Positions 35,044 to 48,603 of a DNA stretch of 64,000 bases are shown in pieces; the first letter of the stretch is position 1; each line of letters starts with the position of its first letter. Made by a program: the position numbers and the translations under genes. Below the pieces are notes generated by a model that saw only the letters and a list, made by a program, of their open reading frames with translations, ran no database searches and had not been told where the DNA came from. Source of the DNA: Polytrichum commune (Eukaryota; Streptophyta; Polytrichopsida; Polytrichales; Polytrichaceae); NCBI GenBank assembly GCA_950295325.1, contig OX485806.1:44387169-44451168 (forward strand), in the 5' to 3' direction.

Positions 35044-37083
35044 GAGTTCCAAAAGGCTTAGTTGTGGCTTTTTGATGGTTATGTAGTTATTTGGCTTAGT
35101 TTTGGAGTGGAAAGGTGCTGACTTGAGAGATCCATCCATTCAAAACTAACTTTGAGGTGTTTTGAGTTCCAAAAGGCTTAGTTTTGGCTTTTTGATGGTT
35201 ATGTAGTTATTTGGCTTAGTTTTGGAGTGGAAAGGTGCTGACTTGAGAGATCCATCCATTCTATGCTTACTTTGAGGTGTTTTGAGTTCCAAAAGGCTTA
35301 GTTTTGGCTTTTTGATGGTTATGTAGTTATTTGGCTTAGTTTTGGAGTGGAAAGGTGCTGACTTGAGAGATCCATCCATTCAATGCTTACTTTGAGGTGT
35401 TTTGAGTTCCAAAAGGCTTAGTTGTGGCTTTTTGATGGTTATGTAGTTATTAAGCTTAGTTTTGGAGTGGAAAGGTGCTGACTTGAGAGATCCATCCATT
35501 CAAAACTAACTTTGAGGTGTTTTGAGTTCCAAAAGGCTTAGTTGTGGCTTTTTGATGGTTATGTAGTTATTTGGCTTAGTTTTGGAGTGGAAAGGTGCTG
35601 ACTTGAGAGATCCATCCATTCAAAACTAACTTTGAGGTGTTTTGAGTTCCAAAAGGCTTAGTTGTGGCTTTTTGATGGTTATGTAGTTATTTGGCTTAGT
35701 TTTGGAGTGGAAAGGTGCAGACTTGAGAGATCCATCCATTCAAAACTAACTTTGAGGTGTTTTGAGTTCCAAAAGGCTTAGTTGTGGCTTTTTGATGGTT
35801 ATGTAGTTATTTGGCTTAGTTTTGGAGTGGAAAGGTGCTGACTTGAGAGATCCATCCATTCAAAACTAACTTTGAGGTGTTTTGAGTTCCAAAAGGCTTA
35901 GTTGTGGCTTTTTGATGGTTATGTAGTTATTTGGCTTAGTTTTGGAGTGGAAAGGTGCTGACTTGAGAGATCCATCCATTCAAAACTAACTTTGAGGTGT
36001 TTTGAGTTCCAGAAGGCTTAGTTGTGGCTTTTTGATGGTTATGTAGTTATTAAGCTTAGTTTTGGAGTGGAAAGGTGCTGACTTGAGAGATACATCCATT
36101 CTATGCTTACTTTGAGGTGTTTTGAGTTCCAAAAGGCTTAGTTGTGGCTTTTTGATGGTTATGTAGTTATTAAGCTTAGTTTTGGAGTGGAAAGGTGCTG
36201 ACTTGAGAGATCCATCCATTCAAAACTAACTTTGAGGTGTTTTGAGTTCCAAAAGGCTTAGTTGTGGCTTTTTGATGGTTATGTAGTTATTTGGCTTAGT
36301 TTTGGAGTGGAAAGGTGCTGACTTGAGAGATCCATCCATTCTATGCTTACTTTGAGGTGTTTTGAGTTCCAAAAGGCTTAGTTGTGGCTTTTTGATGGTT
36401 ATGTAGTTATTAAGCTTAGTTTTGGAGTGGAAAGGTGCTGACTTGAGAGATACATCCATTCTATGCTTACTTTGAGGTGTTTTGAGTTCCAAAAGGCTTA
36501 GTTGTGGCTTTTTGATGGTTATGTAGTTATTTGGCTTAGTTTTGGAGTGGAAAGGTGCTGACTTGAGAGATCCATCCATTCAAAACTAACTTTGAGGTGT
36601 TTTGAGTTCCAAAAGGCTTAGTTTTGGCTTTTTGATGGTTATGTAGTTATTTGGCTTAGTTTTGGAGTGGAAAGGTGCTGACTTGAGAGATACATCCATT
36701 CTATGCTTACTTTGAGGTGTTTTGAGTTCCAAAAGGCTTAGTTGTGGCTTTTTGATGGTTATGTAGTTATTTGGCTTAGTTTTGGAGTGGAAAGGTGCTG
36801 ACTTGAGAGATCCATCCATTCAAAACTAACTTTGAGGTGTTTTGAGTTCCAAAAGGCTTAGTTGTGGCTTTTTGATGGTTATGTAGTTATTTGGCTTAGT
36901 TTTGGAGTGGGAAGGTGCTGACTTGAGAGATCCATCCATTCAAAACTAACTTTGAGTTGTTTTGAGTTCCAAAAGGCTTAGTTGTGGCTTTTTGATGGTT
37001 ATGTAGTTATTTGGCTTAGTTTTGGAGTGGAAAGGTGCTGACTTGAGAGATCCATCCATTCAAAACTAACTTTGAGGTGTTTT

Positions 37084-38043
37084 GAGTTCCAAAAGGCTTA
37101 GTTGTGGCTTTTTGATGGTTATGTAGTTATTTGGCTTAGTTTTGGAGTGGAAAGGTGCTGACTTGAGAGATCCATCCATTCTATGCTTACTTTGAGGTGT
37201 TTTGAGTTCCAAAAGGCTTAGTTTTGGCTTTTTGATGGTTATGTAGTTATTTGGCTTAGTTTTGGAGTGGAAAGGTGCTGACTTGAGAGATCCATCCATT
37301 CAAAACTAACTTTGAGGTGTTTTGAGTTCCAAAAGGCTTAGTTTTGGCTTTTTGATGGTTATGTAGTTATTTGGCTTAGTTTTGGAGTGGAAAGGTGCTG
37401 ACTTGAGAGATCCATCCATTCAAAACTAACTTTGAGGTGTTTTGAGTTCCAAAAGGCTTAGTTGTGGCTTTTTGATGGTTATGTAGTTATTAAGCATAGT
37501 TTTGGAGTGGAAAGGTGCTGACTTGAGAGATCCATCCATTCAAAACTAACTTTGAGGTGTTTTGAGTTCCAAAAGGCTTAGTTGTGGCTTTTTGATGGTT
37601 ATGTAGTTATTTGGCTTAGTTTTGGAGTGGAAAGGTGCTGACTTGAGAGATCCATCCATTCTATGCTTACTTTGAGGTGTTTTGAGTTCCAAAAGGCTTA
37701 GTTTTGGCTTTTTGATGGTTATGTAGTTATTTGGCTTAGTTTTGGAGTGGAAAGGTGCTGACTTGAGAGATCCATCCATTCAAAACTAACTTTGAGGTGT
37801 TTTGAGTTCCAAAAGGCTTAGTTTTGGCTTTTTGATGGTTATGTAGTTATTTGGCTTAGTTTTGGAGTGGAAAGGTGCTGACTTGAGAGATCCATCCATT
37901 CAAAACTAACTTTGAGGTGTTTTGAGTTCCAAAAGGCTTAGTTGTGGCTTTTTGATGGTTATGTAGTTATTAAGCATAGTTTTGGAGTGGAAAGGTGCTG
38001 ACTTGAGAGATCCATCCATTCAAAACTAACTTTGAGGTGTTTT
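37084..38043 (+). repeat. 4-mer (480-bp) tandem duplication
   Basis: A minor-class unit, two T-type units and a unit with AAGCATAG but GTGGAAAG occur as 37084-37563 and again as 37564-38043, apparently identical. Confidence 0.75.
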
Positions 38044-40083
38044 GAGTTCCAAAAGGCTTAGTTGTGGCTTTTTGATGGTTATGTAGTTATTTGGCTTAGT
38101 TTTGGAGTGGAAAGGTGCTGACTTGAGAGATCCATCCATTCTATGCTTACTTTGAGGTGTTTTGAGTTCCAAAAGGCTTAGTTGTGGCTTTTTGATGGTT
38201 ATGTAGTTATTTGGGTTAGTTTTGGAGTGGAAAGGTGCTGACTTGAGAGATCCATCCATTCAAAACTAACTTTGAGGTGTTTTGAGTTCCAAAAGGCTTA
38301 GTTGTGGCTTTTTGATGGTTATGTAGTTATTAAGCTTAGTTTTGGAGTGGAAAGGTGCTGACTTGAGAGATCCATCCATTCAAAACTAACTTTGAGGTGT
38401 TTTGAGTTCCAAAAGGCTTAGTTTTGGCTTTTTGATGGTTATGTAGTTATTAAGCATAGTTTTGGAGTGGGAAGGTGCTGACTTGAGAGATCCATCCATT
38501 CAAAACTAACTTTGAGGTGTTTTGAGTTCCAAAAGGCTTAGTTGTGGCTTTTTGATGGTTATGTAGTTATTAAGCTTAGTTTTGGAGTGGAAAGGTGCTG
38601 ACTTGAGAGATCCATCCATTCAAAACTAACTTTGAGGTGTTTTGAGTTCCAAAAGGCTTAGTTTTGGCTTTTTGATGGTTATGTAGTTATTAAGCATAGT
38701 TTTGGAGTGGGAAGGTGCTGACTTGAGAGATCCATCCATTCAAAACTAACTTTGAGGTGTTTTGAGTTCCAAAAGGCTTAGTTGTGGCTTTTTGATGGTT
38801 ATGTAGTTATTTGGCTTAGTTTTGGAGTGGAAAGGTGCTGACTTGAGAGATCCATCCATTCTATGCTTACTTTGAGGTGTTTTGAGTTCCAAAAGGCTTA
38901 GTTGTGGCTTTTTGATGGTTATGTAGTTATTTGGCTTAGTTTTGGAGTGGAAAGGTGCTGACTTGAGAGATCCATCCATTCAAAACTAACTTTGAGGTGT
39001 TTTGAGTTCCAAAAGGCTTAGTTTTGGCTTTTTGATGGTTATGTAGTTATTTGGCTTAGTTTTGGAGTGGAAAGGTGCTGACTTGAGAGATCCATCCATT
39101 CAAAACTAACTTTGAGGTGTTTTGAGTTCCAAAAGGCTTAGTTGTGGCTTTTTGATGGTTATGTAGTTATTAAGCATAGTTTTGGAGTGGAAAGGTGCTG
39201 ACTTGAGAGATCCATCCATTCAAAACTAACTTTGAGGTGTTTTGAGTTCCAAAAGGCTTAGTTGTGGCTTTTTGATGGTTATGTAGTTATTTGGCTTAGT
39301 TTTGGAGTGGAAAGGTGCTGACTTGAGAGATCCATCCATTCTATGCTTACTTTGAGGTGTTTTGAGTTCCAAAAGGCTTAGTTGTGGCTTTTTGATGGTT
39401 ATGTAGTTATTTGGGTTAGTTTTGGAGTGGAAAGGTGCTGACTTGAGAGATCCATCCATTCAAAACTAACTTTGAGGTGTTTTGAGTTCCAAAAGGCTTA
39501 GTTGTGGCTTTTTGATGGTTATGTAGTTATTAAGCTTAGTTTTGGAGTGGAAAGGTGCTGACTTGAGAGATCCATCCATTCAAAACTAACTTTGAGGTGT
39601 TTTGAGTTCCAAAAGGCTTAGTTTTGGCTTTTTGATGGTTATGTAGTTATTAAGCATAGTTTTGGAGTGGGAAGGTGCTGACTTGAGAGATCCATCCATT
39701 CAAAACTAACTTTGAGGTGTTTTGAGTTCCAAAAGGCTTAGTTGTGGCTTTTTGATGGTTATGTAGTTATTAAGCTTAGTTTTGGAGTGGAAAGGTGCTG
39801 ACTTGAGAGATCCATCCATTCAAAACTAACTTTGAGGTGTTTTGAGTTCCAAAAGGCTTAGTTTTGGCTTTTTGATGGTTATGTAGTTATTAAGCATAGT
39901 TTTGGAGTGGGAAGGTGCTGACTTGAGAGATCCATCCATTCAAAACTAACTTTGAGGTGTTTTGAGTTCCAAAAGGCTTAGTTGTGGCTTTTTGATGGTT
40001 ATGTAGTTATTAAGCTTAGCTTTGGAGTGGAAAGGTGCTGACTTGAGAGATCCATCCATTCTATGCTTACTTTGAGGTGTTTT
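38044..40083 (+). repeat. 10-mer (1200-bp) duplication
   Basis: Seven consecutive monomers at 38044-38883 recur at 39244-40083, starting with a minor-class unit and the TGGGTTAG unit. The second copy has AGCTTTGG at about 40018 in its last unit. The unit then passes into different monomers. Confidence 0.65.
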
Positions 40084-43000
40084 GAGTTCCAAAAGGCTTA
40101 GTTGTGGCTTTTTGATGGTTATGTAGTTATTTGGCTTAGTTTTGGAGTGGAAAGGTGCTGACTTGAGAGATCCATCCATTCAAAACTAACTTTGAGGTGT
40201 TTTGAGTTCCAAAAGGCTTAGTTGTGGCTTTTTGATGGTTATGTAGTTATTTGGCTTAGTTTTGGAGTGGGAAGGTGCTGACTTGAGAGATCCATCCATT
40301 CAAAACTAACTTTGAGGTGTTTTGAGTTCCAAAAGGCTTAGTTGTGGCTTTTTGATGGTTATGTAGTTATTTGGCTTAGTTTTGGAGTGGAAAGGTGCTG
40401 ACTTGAGAGATCCATCCATTCAAAACTAACTTTGAGGTGTTTTGAGTTCCAAAAGGCTTAGTTTTGGCTTTTTGATGGTTATGTAGTTATTAAGCTTAGT
40501 TTTGGAGTGGAAAGGTGCTGACTTGAGAGATACATCCATTCTATGCTTACTTTGAGGTGTTTTGAGTTCCAAAAGGCTTAGTTGTGGCTTTTTGATGGTT
40601 ATGTAGTTATTTGGCTTAGTTTTGGAGTGGAAAGGTGCTGACTTGAGAGATCCATCCATTCAAAACTAACTTTGAGGTGTTTTGAGTTCCAAAAGGCTTA
40701 GTTGTGGCTTTTTGATGGTTATGTAGTTATTTGGCTTAGTTTTGGAGTGGGAAGGTGCTGACTTGAGAGATCCATCCATTCAAAACTAACTTTGAGGTGT
40801 TTTGAGTTCCAAAAGGCTTAGTTGTGGCTTTTTGATGGTTATGTAGTTATTTGGCTTAGTTTTGGAGTGGAAAGGTGCTGACTTGAGAGATCCATCCATT
40901 CAAAACTAACTTTGAGGTGTTTTGAGTTCCAAAAGGCTTAGTTGTGGCTTTTTGATGGTTATGTAGTTATTTGGCTTAGTTTTGGAGTGGAAAGGTGCTG
41001 ACTTGAGAGATCCATCCATTCTATGCTTACTTTGAGGTGTTTTGAGTTCCAAAAGGCTTAGTTGTGGCTTTTTGATGGTTATGTAGTTATTTGGCTTAGT
41101 TTTGGAGTGGAAAGGTGCTGACTTGAGAGATCCATCCATTCTATGCTTACTTTGAGGTGTTTTGAGTTCCAAAAGGCTTAGTTGTGGCTTTTTGATGGTT
41201 ATGTAGTTATTTGGCTTAGTTTTGGAGTGGAAAGGTGTTGACTTGAGAGATCCATCCATTCAAAACTAACTTTGAGGTGTTTTGAGTTCCAAAAGGCTTA
41301 GTTGTGGCTTTTTGATGGTTATGTAGTTATTTGGCTTAGTTTTGGAGTGGAAAGGTGCTGACTTGAGAGATCCATCCATTCAATGCTTACTTTGAGGTGT
41401 TTTGAGTTCCAAAAGGCTTAGTTGTGGCTTTTTGATGGTTATGTAGTTATTAAGCTTAGTTTTGGAGTGGAAAGGTGCTGACTTGAGAGATCCATCCATT
41501 CAAAACTAACTTTGAGGTGTTTTGAGTTCCAAAAGGCTTAGTTTTGGCTTTTTGATGGTTATGTAGTTATTTGGCTTAGTTTTGGAGTGGAAAGGTGCTG
41601 ACTTGAGAGATCCATCCATTCAATGCTTACTTTGAGGTGTTTTGAGTTCCAAAAGGCTTAGTTGTGGCTTTTTGATGGTTATGTAGTTATTTGGCTTAGT
41701 TTTGGAGTGGAAAGGTGCTGACTTGAGAGATCCATCCATTCAAAATTAATTTTGAGGTGTTTTGAGTTCCAAAAGGTTTAGTTTTGGCTTTTTGATGGTT
41801 ATGTAGTTATTTGGCTTAGTTTTGGAGTGGAAAGGTGCTGACTTGAGAGATCCATCCATTCTATGCTTACTTTGAGGTGTTTTGAGTTCCAAAAGGCTTA
41901 GTTGTGGCTTTTTGATGGTTATGTAGTTATTTGGCTTAGTTTTGGAGTGGAAAGGTGCTGACTTGAGAGATCCATCCATTCAAAACTAACTTTGAGGTGT
42001 TTTGAGTTCCAAAAGGCTTAGTTGTGGCTTTTTGATGGTTATGTAGTTATTAAGCTTAGTTTTGGAGTGGAAAGGTGCTGACTTGAGAGATCCATCCATT
42101 CAAAACTAACTTTGAGGTGTTTTGAGTTCCAAAAGGCTTAGTTTTGGCTTTTTGATGGTTATGTAGTTATTTGGCTTAGTTTTGGAGTGGAAAGGTGCTG
42201 ACTTGAAAGATCCATCCATTCTATGCTTACTTTGAGGTGTTTTGAGTTCCAAAAGGCTTAGTTGTGGCTTTTTGATGGTTATGTAGTTATTAAGCTTAGT
42301 TTTGGAGTGGAAAGGTGCTGACTTGAGAGATCCATCCATTCAAAACTAACTTTGAGGTGTTTTGAGTTCCAAAAGGCTTAGTTTTGGCTTTTTGATGGTT
42401 ATGTAGTTATTTGGCTTAGTTTTGGAGTGGAAAGGTGCTGACTTGAGAGATCCATCCATTCAAACCTAACTTTGAGGTGTTTTGAGTTCCAAAAGGCTTA
42501 GTTGTGGCTTTTTGATGGTTATGTAGTTATTAAGCTTAGTTTTGGAGTGGAAAGGTGCTGACTTGAGAGATACATCCATTCTATGCTTACTTTGAGGTGT
42601 TTTGAGTTCCAAAAGGCTTAGTTGTGGCTTTTTGATGGTTATGTAGTTATTTGGGTTAGTTTTGGAGTGGAAAGGTGCTGACTTGAGAGATCCATCCATT
42701 CAAAACTAACTTTGAGGTGTTTTGAGTTCCAAAAGGCTTAGTTGTGGCTTTTTGATGGTTATGTAGTTATTACGCATAGTTTTGGAGTGGGAAGGTGCTG
42801 ACTTGAGAGATCCATCCATTCAAAACTAACTTTGAGGTGTTTTGAGTTCCAAAAGGCTTAGTTGTGGCTTTTTGATGGTTATGTAGTTATTAAGCTTAGT
42901 TTTGGAGTGGAAAGGTGCTGACTTGAGAGATCCATCCATTCTATGCTTACTTTGAGGTGTTTTGAGTTCCAAAAGGCTTAGTTGTGGCTTTTTGATGGTT

Positions 43001-45603
43001 ATGTAGTTATTTGGCTTAGTTTTGGAGTGGAAAGGTGCTGACTTGAGAGATCCATCCATTCTATGCTTACTTTGAGGTGTTTTGAGTTCCAAAAGGCTTA
43101 GTTGTGGCTTTTTGATGGTTATGTAGTTATTTGGCTTAGTTTTGGAGTGGAAAGGTGCTGACTTGAGAGATCCATCCATTCAAAACTAACTTTGAGGTGT
43201 TTTGAGTTCCAAAAGGCTTAGTTGTGGCTTTTTGATGGTTATGTAGTTATTTGGCTTAGTTTTGGAGTGGAAAGGTGCTGACTTGAGAGATCCATCCATT
43301 CAAAACTAACTTTGAGGTGTTTTGAGTTCCAAAAGGCTTAGTTGTGGCTTTTTGATGGTTATGTAGTTATTACGCATAGTTTTGGAGTGGGAAGGTGCTG
43401 ACTTGAGAGATCCATCCATTCAAAACTAACTTTGAGGTGTTTTGAGTTCCAAAAGGCTTAGTTGTGGCTTTTTGATGGTTATGTAGTTATTAAGCTTAGT
43501 TTTGGAGTGGAAAGGTGCTGACTTGAGAGATCCATCCATTCAATGCTTACTTTGAGTTGTTTTGAGTTCCAAAAGGCTTAGTTGTGGCTTTTTGATGGTT
43601 ATGTAGTTATTAAGCTTAGTTTTGGAGTGGAAAGGTGCTGACTTGAGAGATCCATCCATTCAATGCTTACTTTGAGTTGTTTTGAGTTCCAAAAGGCTTA
43701 GTTGTGGCTTTTTGATGGTTATGTAGTTATTAAGCTTAGTTTTGGAGTGGAAAGGTGCTGACTTGAGAGATCCATCCATTCAAAACTAACTTTGAGGTGT
43801 TTTGAGTTCCAAAAGGCTTAGTTGTGGCTTTTTGATGGTTATGTAGTTATTTGGCTTAGTTTTGGAGTGGAAAGGTGCTGACTTGAGAGATCCATCCATT
43901 CAAAACTAACTTTGAGGTGTTTTGAGTTCCAAAAGGCTTAGTTTTGGCTTTTTGATGGTTATGTAGTTATTTGGCTTAGTTTTGGAGTGGAAAGGTGCTG
44001 ACTTGAGAGATCCATCCATTCAAAACTAACTTTGAGGTGTTTTGAGTTCCAAAAGGCTTAGTTGTGGTTTTTTGATGGTTATGTAGTTATTTGGCTTAGT
44101 TTTGGAGTGGAAAGGTGCTGACTTGAGAGATACATCCATTCTATGCTTACTTTGAGGTGTTTTGAGTTCCAAAAGGCTTAGTTGTGGCTTTTTGATGGTT
44201 ATGTAGTTATTTGGCTTAGTTTTCGAGTGGAAAGGTGCTGACTTGAGAGATCCATCCATTCAAAACTAACTTTGAGGTGTTTTGAGTTCCAAAAGGCTTA
44301 GTTTTGGCTTTTTGATGGTTATGTAGTTATTTGGCTTAGTTTTGGAGTGGAAAGGTGCTGACTTGAGAGATCCATCCATTCTATGCTTACTTTGAGGTGT
44401 TTTGAGTTCCAAAAGGCTTAGTTGTGGCTTTTTGATGGTTATGTAGTTATTTGGCTTAGTTTTGGAGTGGAAAGGTGCTGACTTGAGAGATCCATCCATT
44501 CAAAACTAACTTTGAGGTGTTTTGAGTTCCAAAAGGTTTAGTTTTGGCTTTTTGATGGTTATGTAGTTATTTGGCTTAGTTTTGGAGTGGAAAGGTGCTG
44601 ACTTGAGAGATCCATCCATTCAAAACTAACTTTGAGGTGTTTTGAGTTCCAAAAGGCTTAGTTGTGGCTTTTTGATGGTTATGTAGTTATTAAGCTTAGT
44701 TTTGGAGTGGAAAGGTGCTGACTTGAGAGATCCATCCATTCAAAACTAACTTTGAGGTGTTTTGAGTTCCAAAAGGCTTAGTTGTGGCTTTTTGATGGTT
44801 ATGTAGTTATTTGGCTTAGTTTTGGAGTGGAAAGGTGCTGACTTGAGAGATCCATCCATTCAAAACTAACTTTGAGGTGTTTTGAGTTCCAAAAGGCTTA
44901 GTTGTGGCTTTTTGATGGTTATGTAGTTATTAAGCTTAGTTTTGGAGTGGAAAGGTGCTGACTTGAGAGATCCATCCATTCTATGCTTACTTTGAGGTGT
45001 TTTGAGTTCCAAAAGGCTTAGTTTTGGCTTTTTGATGGTTATGTAGTTATTTGGCTTAGTTTTGGAGTGGAAAGGTGCTGACTTGAGAGATCCATCCATT
45101 CTATGCTTACTTTGAGGTGTTTTGAGTTCCAAAAGGCTTAGTTGTGGCTTTTTGATGGTTATGTAGTTATTTGGCTTAGTTTTGGAGTGGAAAGGTGCTG
45201 ACTTGAGAGATCCATCCATTCAAAACTAACTTTGAGGTGTTTTGAGTTCCAAAAGGCTTAGTTTTGGCTTTTTAATGGTTATGTAGTTATTTGGCTTAGT
45301 TTTGGAGTGGAAAGGTGCTGACTTGAGAGATACATCCATTCTATGCTTACTTTGAGGTGTTTTGAGTTCCAAAAGGCTTAGTTGTGGCTTTTTGATGGTT
45401 ATGTAGTTATTTGGCTTAGTTTTGGAGTGGAAAGGTGCTGACTTGAGAGATCCATCCATTCAAAACTAACTTTGAGGTGTTTTGAGTTCCAAAAGGCTTA
45501 GTTTTGGCTTTTTGATGGTTATGTAGTTATTTGGCTTAGTTTTGGAGTGGAAAGGTGCTGACTTGAGAGATCCATCCATTCAAAACTAACTTTGAGGTGT
45601 TTT

Positions 45604-46083
45604 GAGTTCCAAAAGGCTTAGTTGTGGCTTTTTGATGGTTATGTAGTTATTTGGCTTAGTTTTGGTGTGGAAAGGTGCTGACTTGAGAGATACATCCATT
45701 CTATGCTTACTTTGAGGTGTTTTGAGTTCCAAAAGGCTTAGTTGTGGCTTTTTGATGGTTATGTAGTTATTTGGCTTAGTTTTGGTGTGGAAAGGTGCTG
45801 ACTTGAGAGATACATCCATTCTATGCTTACTTTGAGGTGTTTTGAGTTCCAAAAGGCTTAGTTGTGGCTTTTTGATGGTTATGTAGTTATTTGGCTTAGT
45901 TTTGGTGTGGAAAGGTGCTGACTTGAGAGATACATCCATTCTATGCTTACTTTGAGGTGTTTTGAGTTCCAAAAGGCTTAGTTGTGGCTTTTTGATGGTT
46001 ATGTAGTTATTTGGCTTAGTTTTGGTGTGGAAAGGTGCTGACTTGAGAGATCCATCCATTCTATGCTTACTTTGAGGTGTTTT
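45604..46083 (+). repeat. Run of four TTTGGTGTGG minor-class monomers
   Basis: Four consecutive monomers share GGTGTGG at positions 61-67 and the CTATGCTTAC end, three of them also with GATACATCC. Single-monomer amplification is the simplest explanation. Because minor-class units lack the stop codons of common units, this run gives the longest minus-strand open frame in the array (45586-46179). Confidence 0.75.
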
Positions 46084-48203
46084 GAGTTCCAAAAGGCTTA
46101 GTTTTGGCTTTTTGATGGTTATGTAGTTATTAAGCTTAGTTTTGGAGTGGAAAGGTGCTGACTTGAGAGATCCATCCATTCAAAACTAACTTTGAGGTGT
46201 TTTGAGTTCCAAAAGGCTTAGTTTTGGCTTTTTGATGGTTATGTAGTTATTTGGCTTAGTTTTGGAGTGGAAAGGTGCTGACTTGAGAGATCCATCCATT
46301 CTATGCTTACTTTGAGATGTTTTGAGTTCCAAAAGGCTTAGTTGTGGCTTTTTGATGGTTATGTAGTTATTAAGCTTAGTTTTGGAGTGGAAAGCTGCTG
46401 ACTTGAGAGATCCATCCATTCAAAACTAACTTTGAGGTGTTTTGAGTTCCAAAAGGCTTAGTTTTGGCTTTTTGATGGTTATGTAGTTATTTGGCTTAGT
46501 TTTGGAGTGGAAAGGTGCTGACTTGAGAGATCCATCCATTCTATGCTTACTTTGAGGTGTTTTGAGTTCCAAAAGGCTTAGTTGTGGCTTTTTGATGGTT
46601 ATGTAGTTATTTGGCTTAGTTTTGGAGTGGAAAGGTGCTGACTTGAGAGATCCATCCATTCAAAACTAACTTTGAGGTGTTTTGAGTTCCAAAAGGCTTA
46701 GTTTTGGCTTTTTGATGGTTATGTAGTTATTTGGCTTACTTTTGGAGTGGAAAGGTGCTGACTTGAGAGATCCATCCATTCAAAACTAACTTTGAGGTGT
46801 TTTGAGTTCCAAAAGGCTTAGTTGTGGCTTTTTGATGGTTATGTAGTTATTTGGCTTAGTTTTGGAGTGGAAAGGTGCTGACTTGAGAGATCCATCCATT
46901 CTATGCTTACTTTGAGGTGTTTTGAGTTCCAAAAGGCTTAGTTGTGGCTTTTTGATGGTTATGTAGTTATTAAGCTTAGTTTCGGAGTGGAAAGGTGCTG
47001 ACTTGAGAGATCCATCCATTCAAAACTAACTTTGAGGTGTTTTGAGTTCCAAAAGGCTTAGTTTTGGCTTTTTGATGGTTATGTAGTTATTTGGCTTAGT
47101 TTTGGAGTGGAAAGGTGCTGACTTGAGAGATACATCCATTCTATGCTTACTTTGAGGTGTTTTGAGTTCCAAAAGGCTTAGTTGTGGCTTTTTGATGGTT
47201 ATGTAGTTATTTGGCTTAGTTTTGGTGTGGAAAGGTGCTGACTTGAGAGATACATCCATTCTATGCTTACTTTGAGGTGTTTTGAGTTCCAAAAGGCTTA
47301 GTTGTGGCTTTTTGATGGTTATGTAGTTATTTGGCTTAGTTTTGGTGTGGAAAGGTGCTGACTTGAGAGATACATCCATTCTATGCTTACTTTGAGGTGT
47401 TTTGAGTTCCAAAAGGCTTAGTTGTGGCTTTTTGATGGTTATGTAGTTATTTGGCTTAGTTTTGGAGTGGAAAGGTGCTGACTTGAGAGATCCATCCCTT
47501 CAAAACTAACTTTGAGGTGTTTTGAGTTCCAAAAGGCTTAGTTTTGGCTTTTTGATGGTTATGTAGTTATTTGGCTTAGTTTTGGAGTGGAAAGGTGCTG
47601 ACTTGAGAGATCCATCCATTCTATGCTTACTTTGAGGTGTTTTGAGTTCCAAAAGGCTTAGTTGTGGCTTTTTGATGGTTATGTAGTTATTTGGCTTAGT
47701 TTTGGAGTGGAAAGGTGCTGACTTGAGAGATCCATCCATTCAAAACTAACTTTGAGGTGTTTTGAGTTCCAAAAGGCTTAGTTTTGGCTTTTTGATGGTT
47801 ATGTAGTTATTAAGCTTAGTTTTGGAGTGGGAAGGTGCTGACTTGAGAGATCCATCCATTCAAAACTAACTTTGAGGTGTTTTGAGTTCCAAAAGGCTTA
47901 GTTTTGGCTTTTTGATGGTTATGTAGTTATTTGGCTTAGTTTTGGAGTGGAAAGGTGCTGACTTGAGAGATCCATCCATTCTATGATTACTTTGAGGTGT
48001 TTTGAGTTCCAAAAGGCTTAGTTGTGGCTTTTTGATGGTTATGTAGTTATTAAGCTTAGTTTTGGAGTGGAAAGCTGCTGACTTGAGAGATCCATCCATT
48101 CAAAACTAACTTTGAGGTGTTCTGAGTTCCAAAAGGCTTAGTTTTGGCTTTTTGATGGTTATGTAGTTATTTGGCTTAGTTTTGGAGTGGAAAGGTGCTG
48201 ACT
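46084..48203 (+). repeat. Block duplicated at 1680-bp (14-mer) offset
   Basis: The units at 46084, 46204 and 46324 match 47764, 47884 and 48004. The rare AAAGCTGCTG marker (about 46391 and 48071) is found only in this pair. Small differences (GAGATGT at 46314, CTATGATT at 47981) are private. Confidence 0.6.
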
Positions 48204-48603
48204 TGAGAGATACATCCATTCTATGCTTACTTTGAGGTGTTTTGAGTTCCAAAAGGCTTAGTTGTGGCTTTTTGATGGTTATGTAGTTATTTGGCTTAGT
48301 TTTGGTGTGGAAAGGTGCTGACTTGAGAGATACATCCATTCTATGCTTACTTTGAGGTGTTTTGAGTTCCAAAAGGCTTAGTTGTGGCTTTTTGATGGTT
48401 ATGTAGTTATTTGGCTTAGTTTTGGAGTGGAAAGGTGCTGACTTGAGAGATCCATCCATTCTATGCTTATTTTGAGGTGTTTTGAGTTCCAAAAGGCTTA
48501 GTTTTGGCTTTTTGATGGTTATGTAGTTATTTGGCTTAGTTTTGGAGTGGAAAGGTGCTGACTTGAGAGATCCATCCATTCAAAACTAACTTTGAGGTGT
48601 TTT

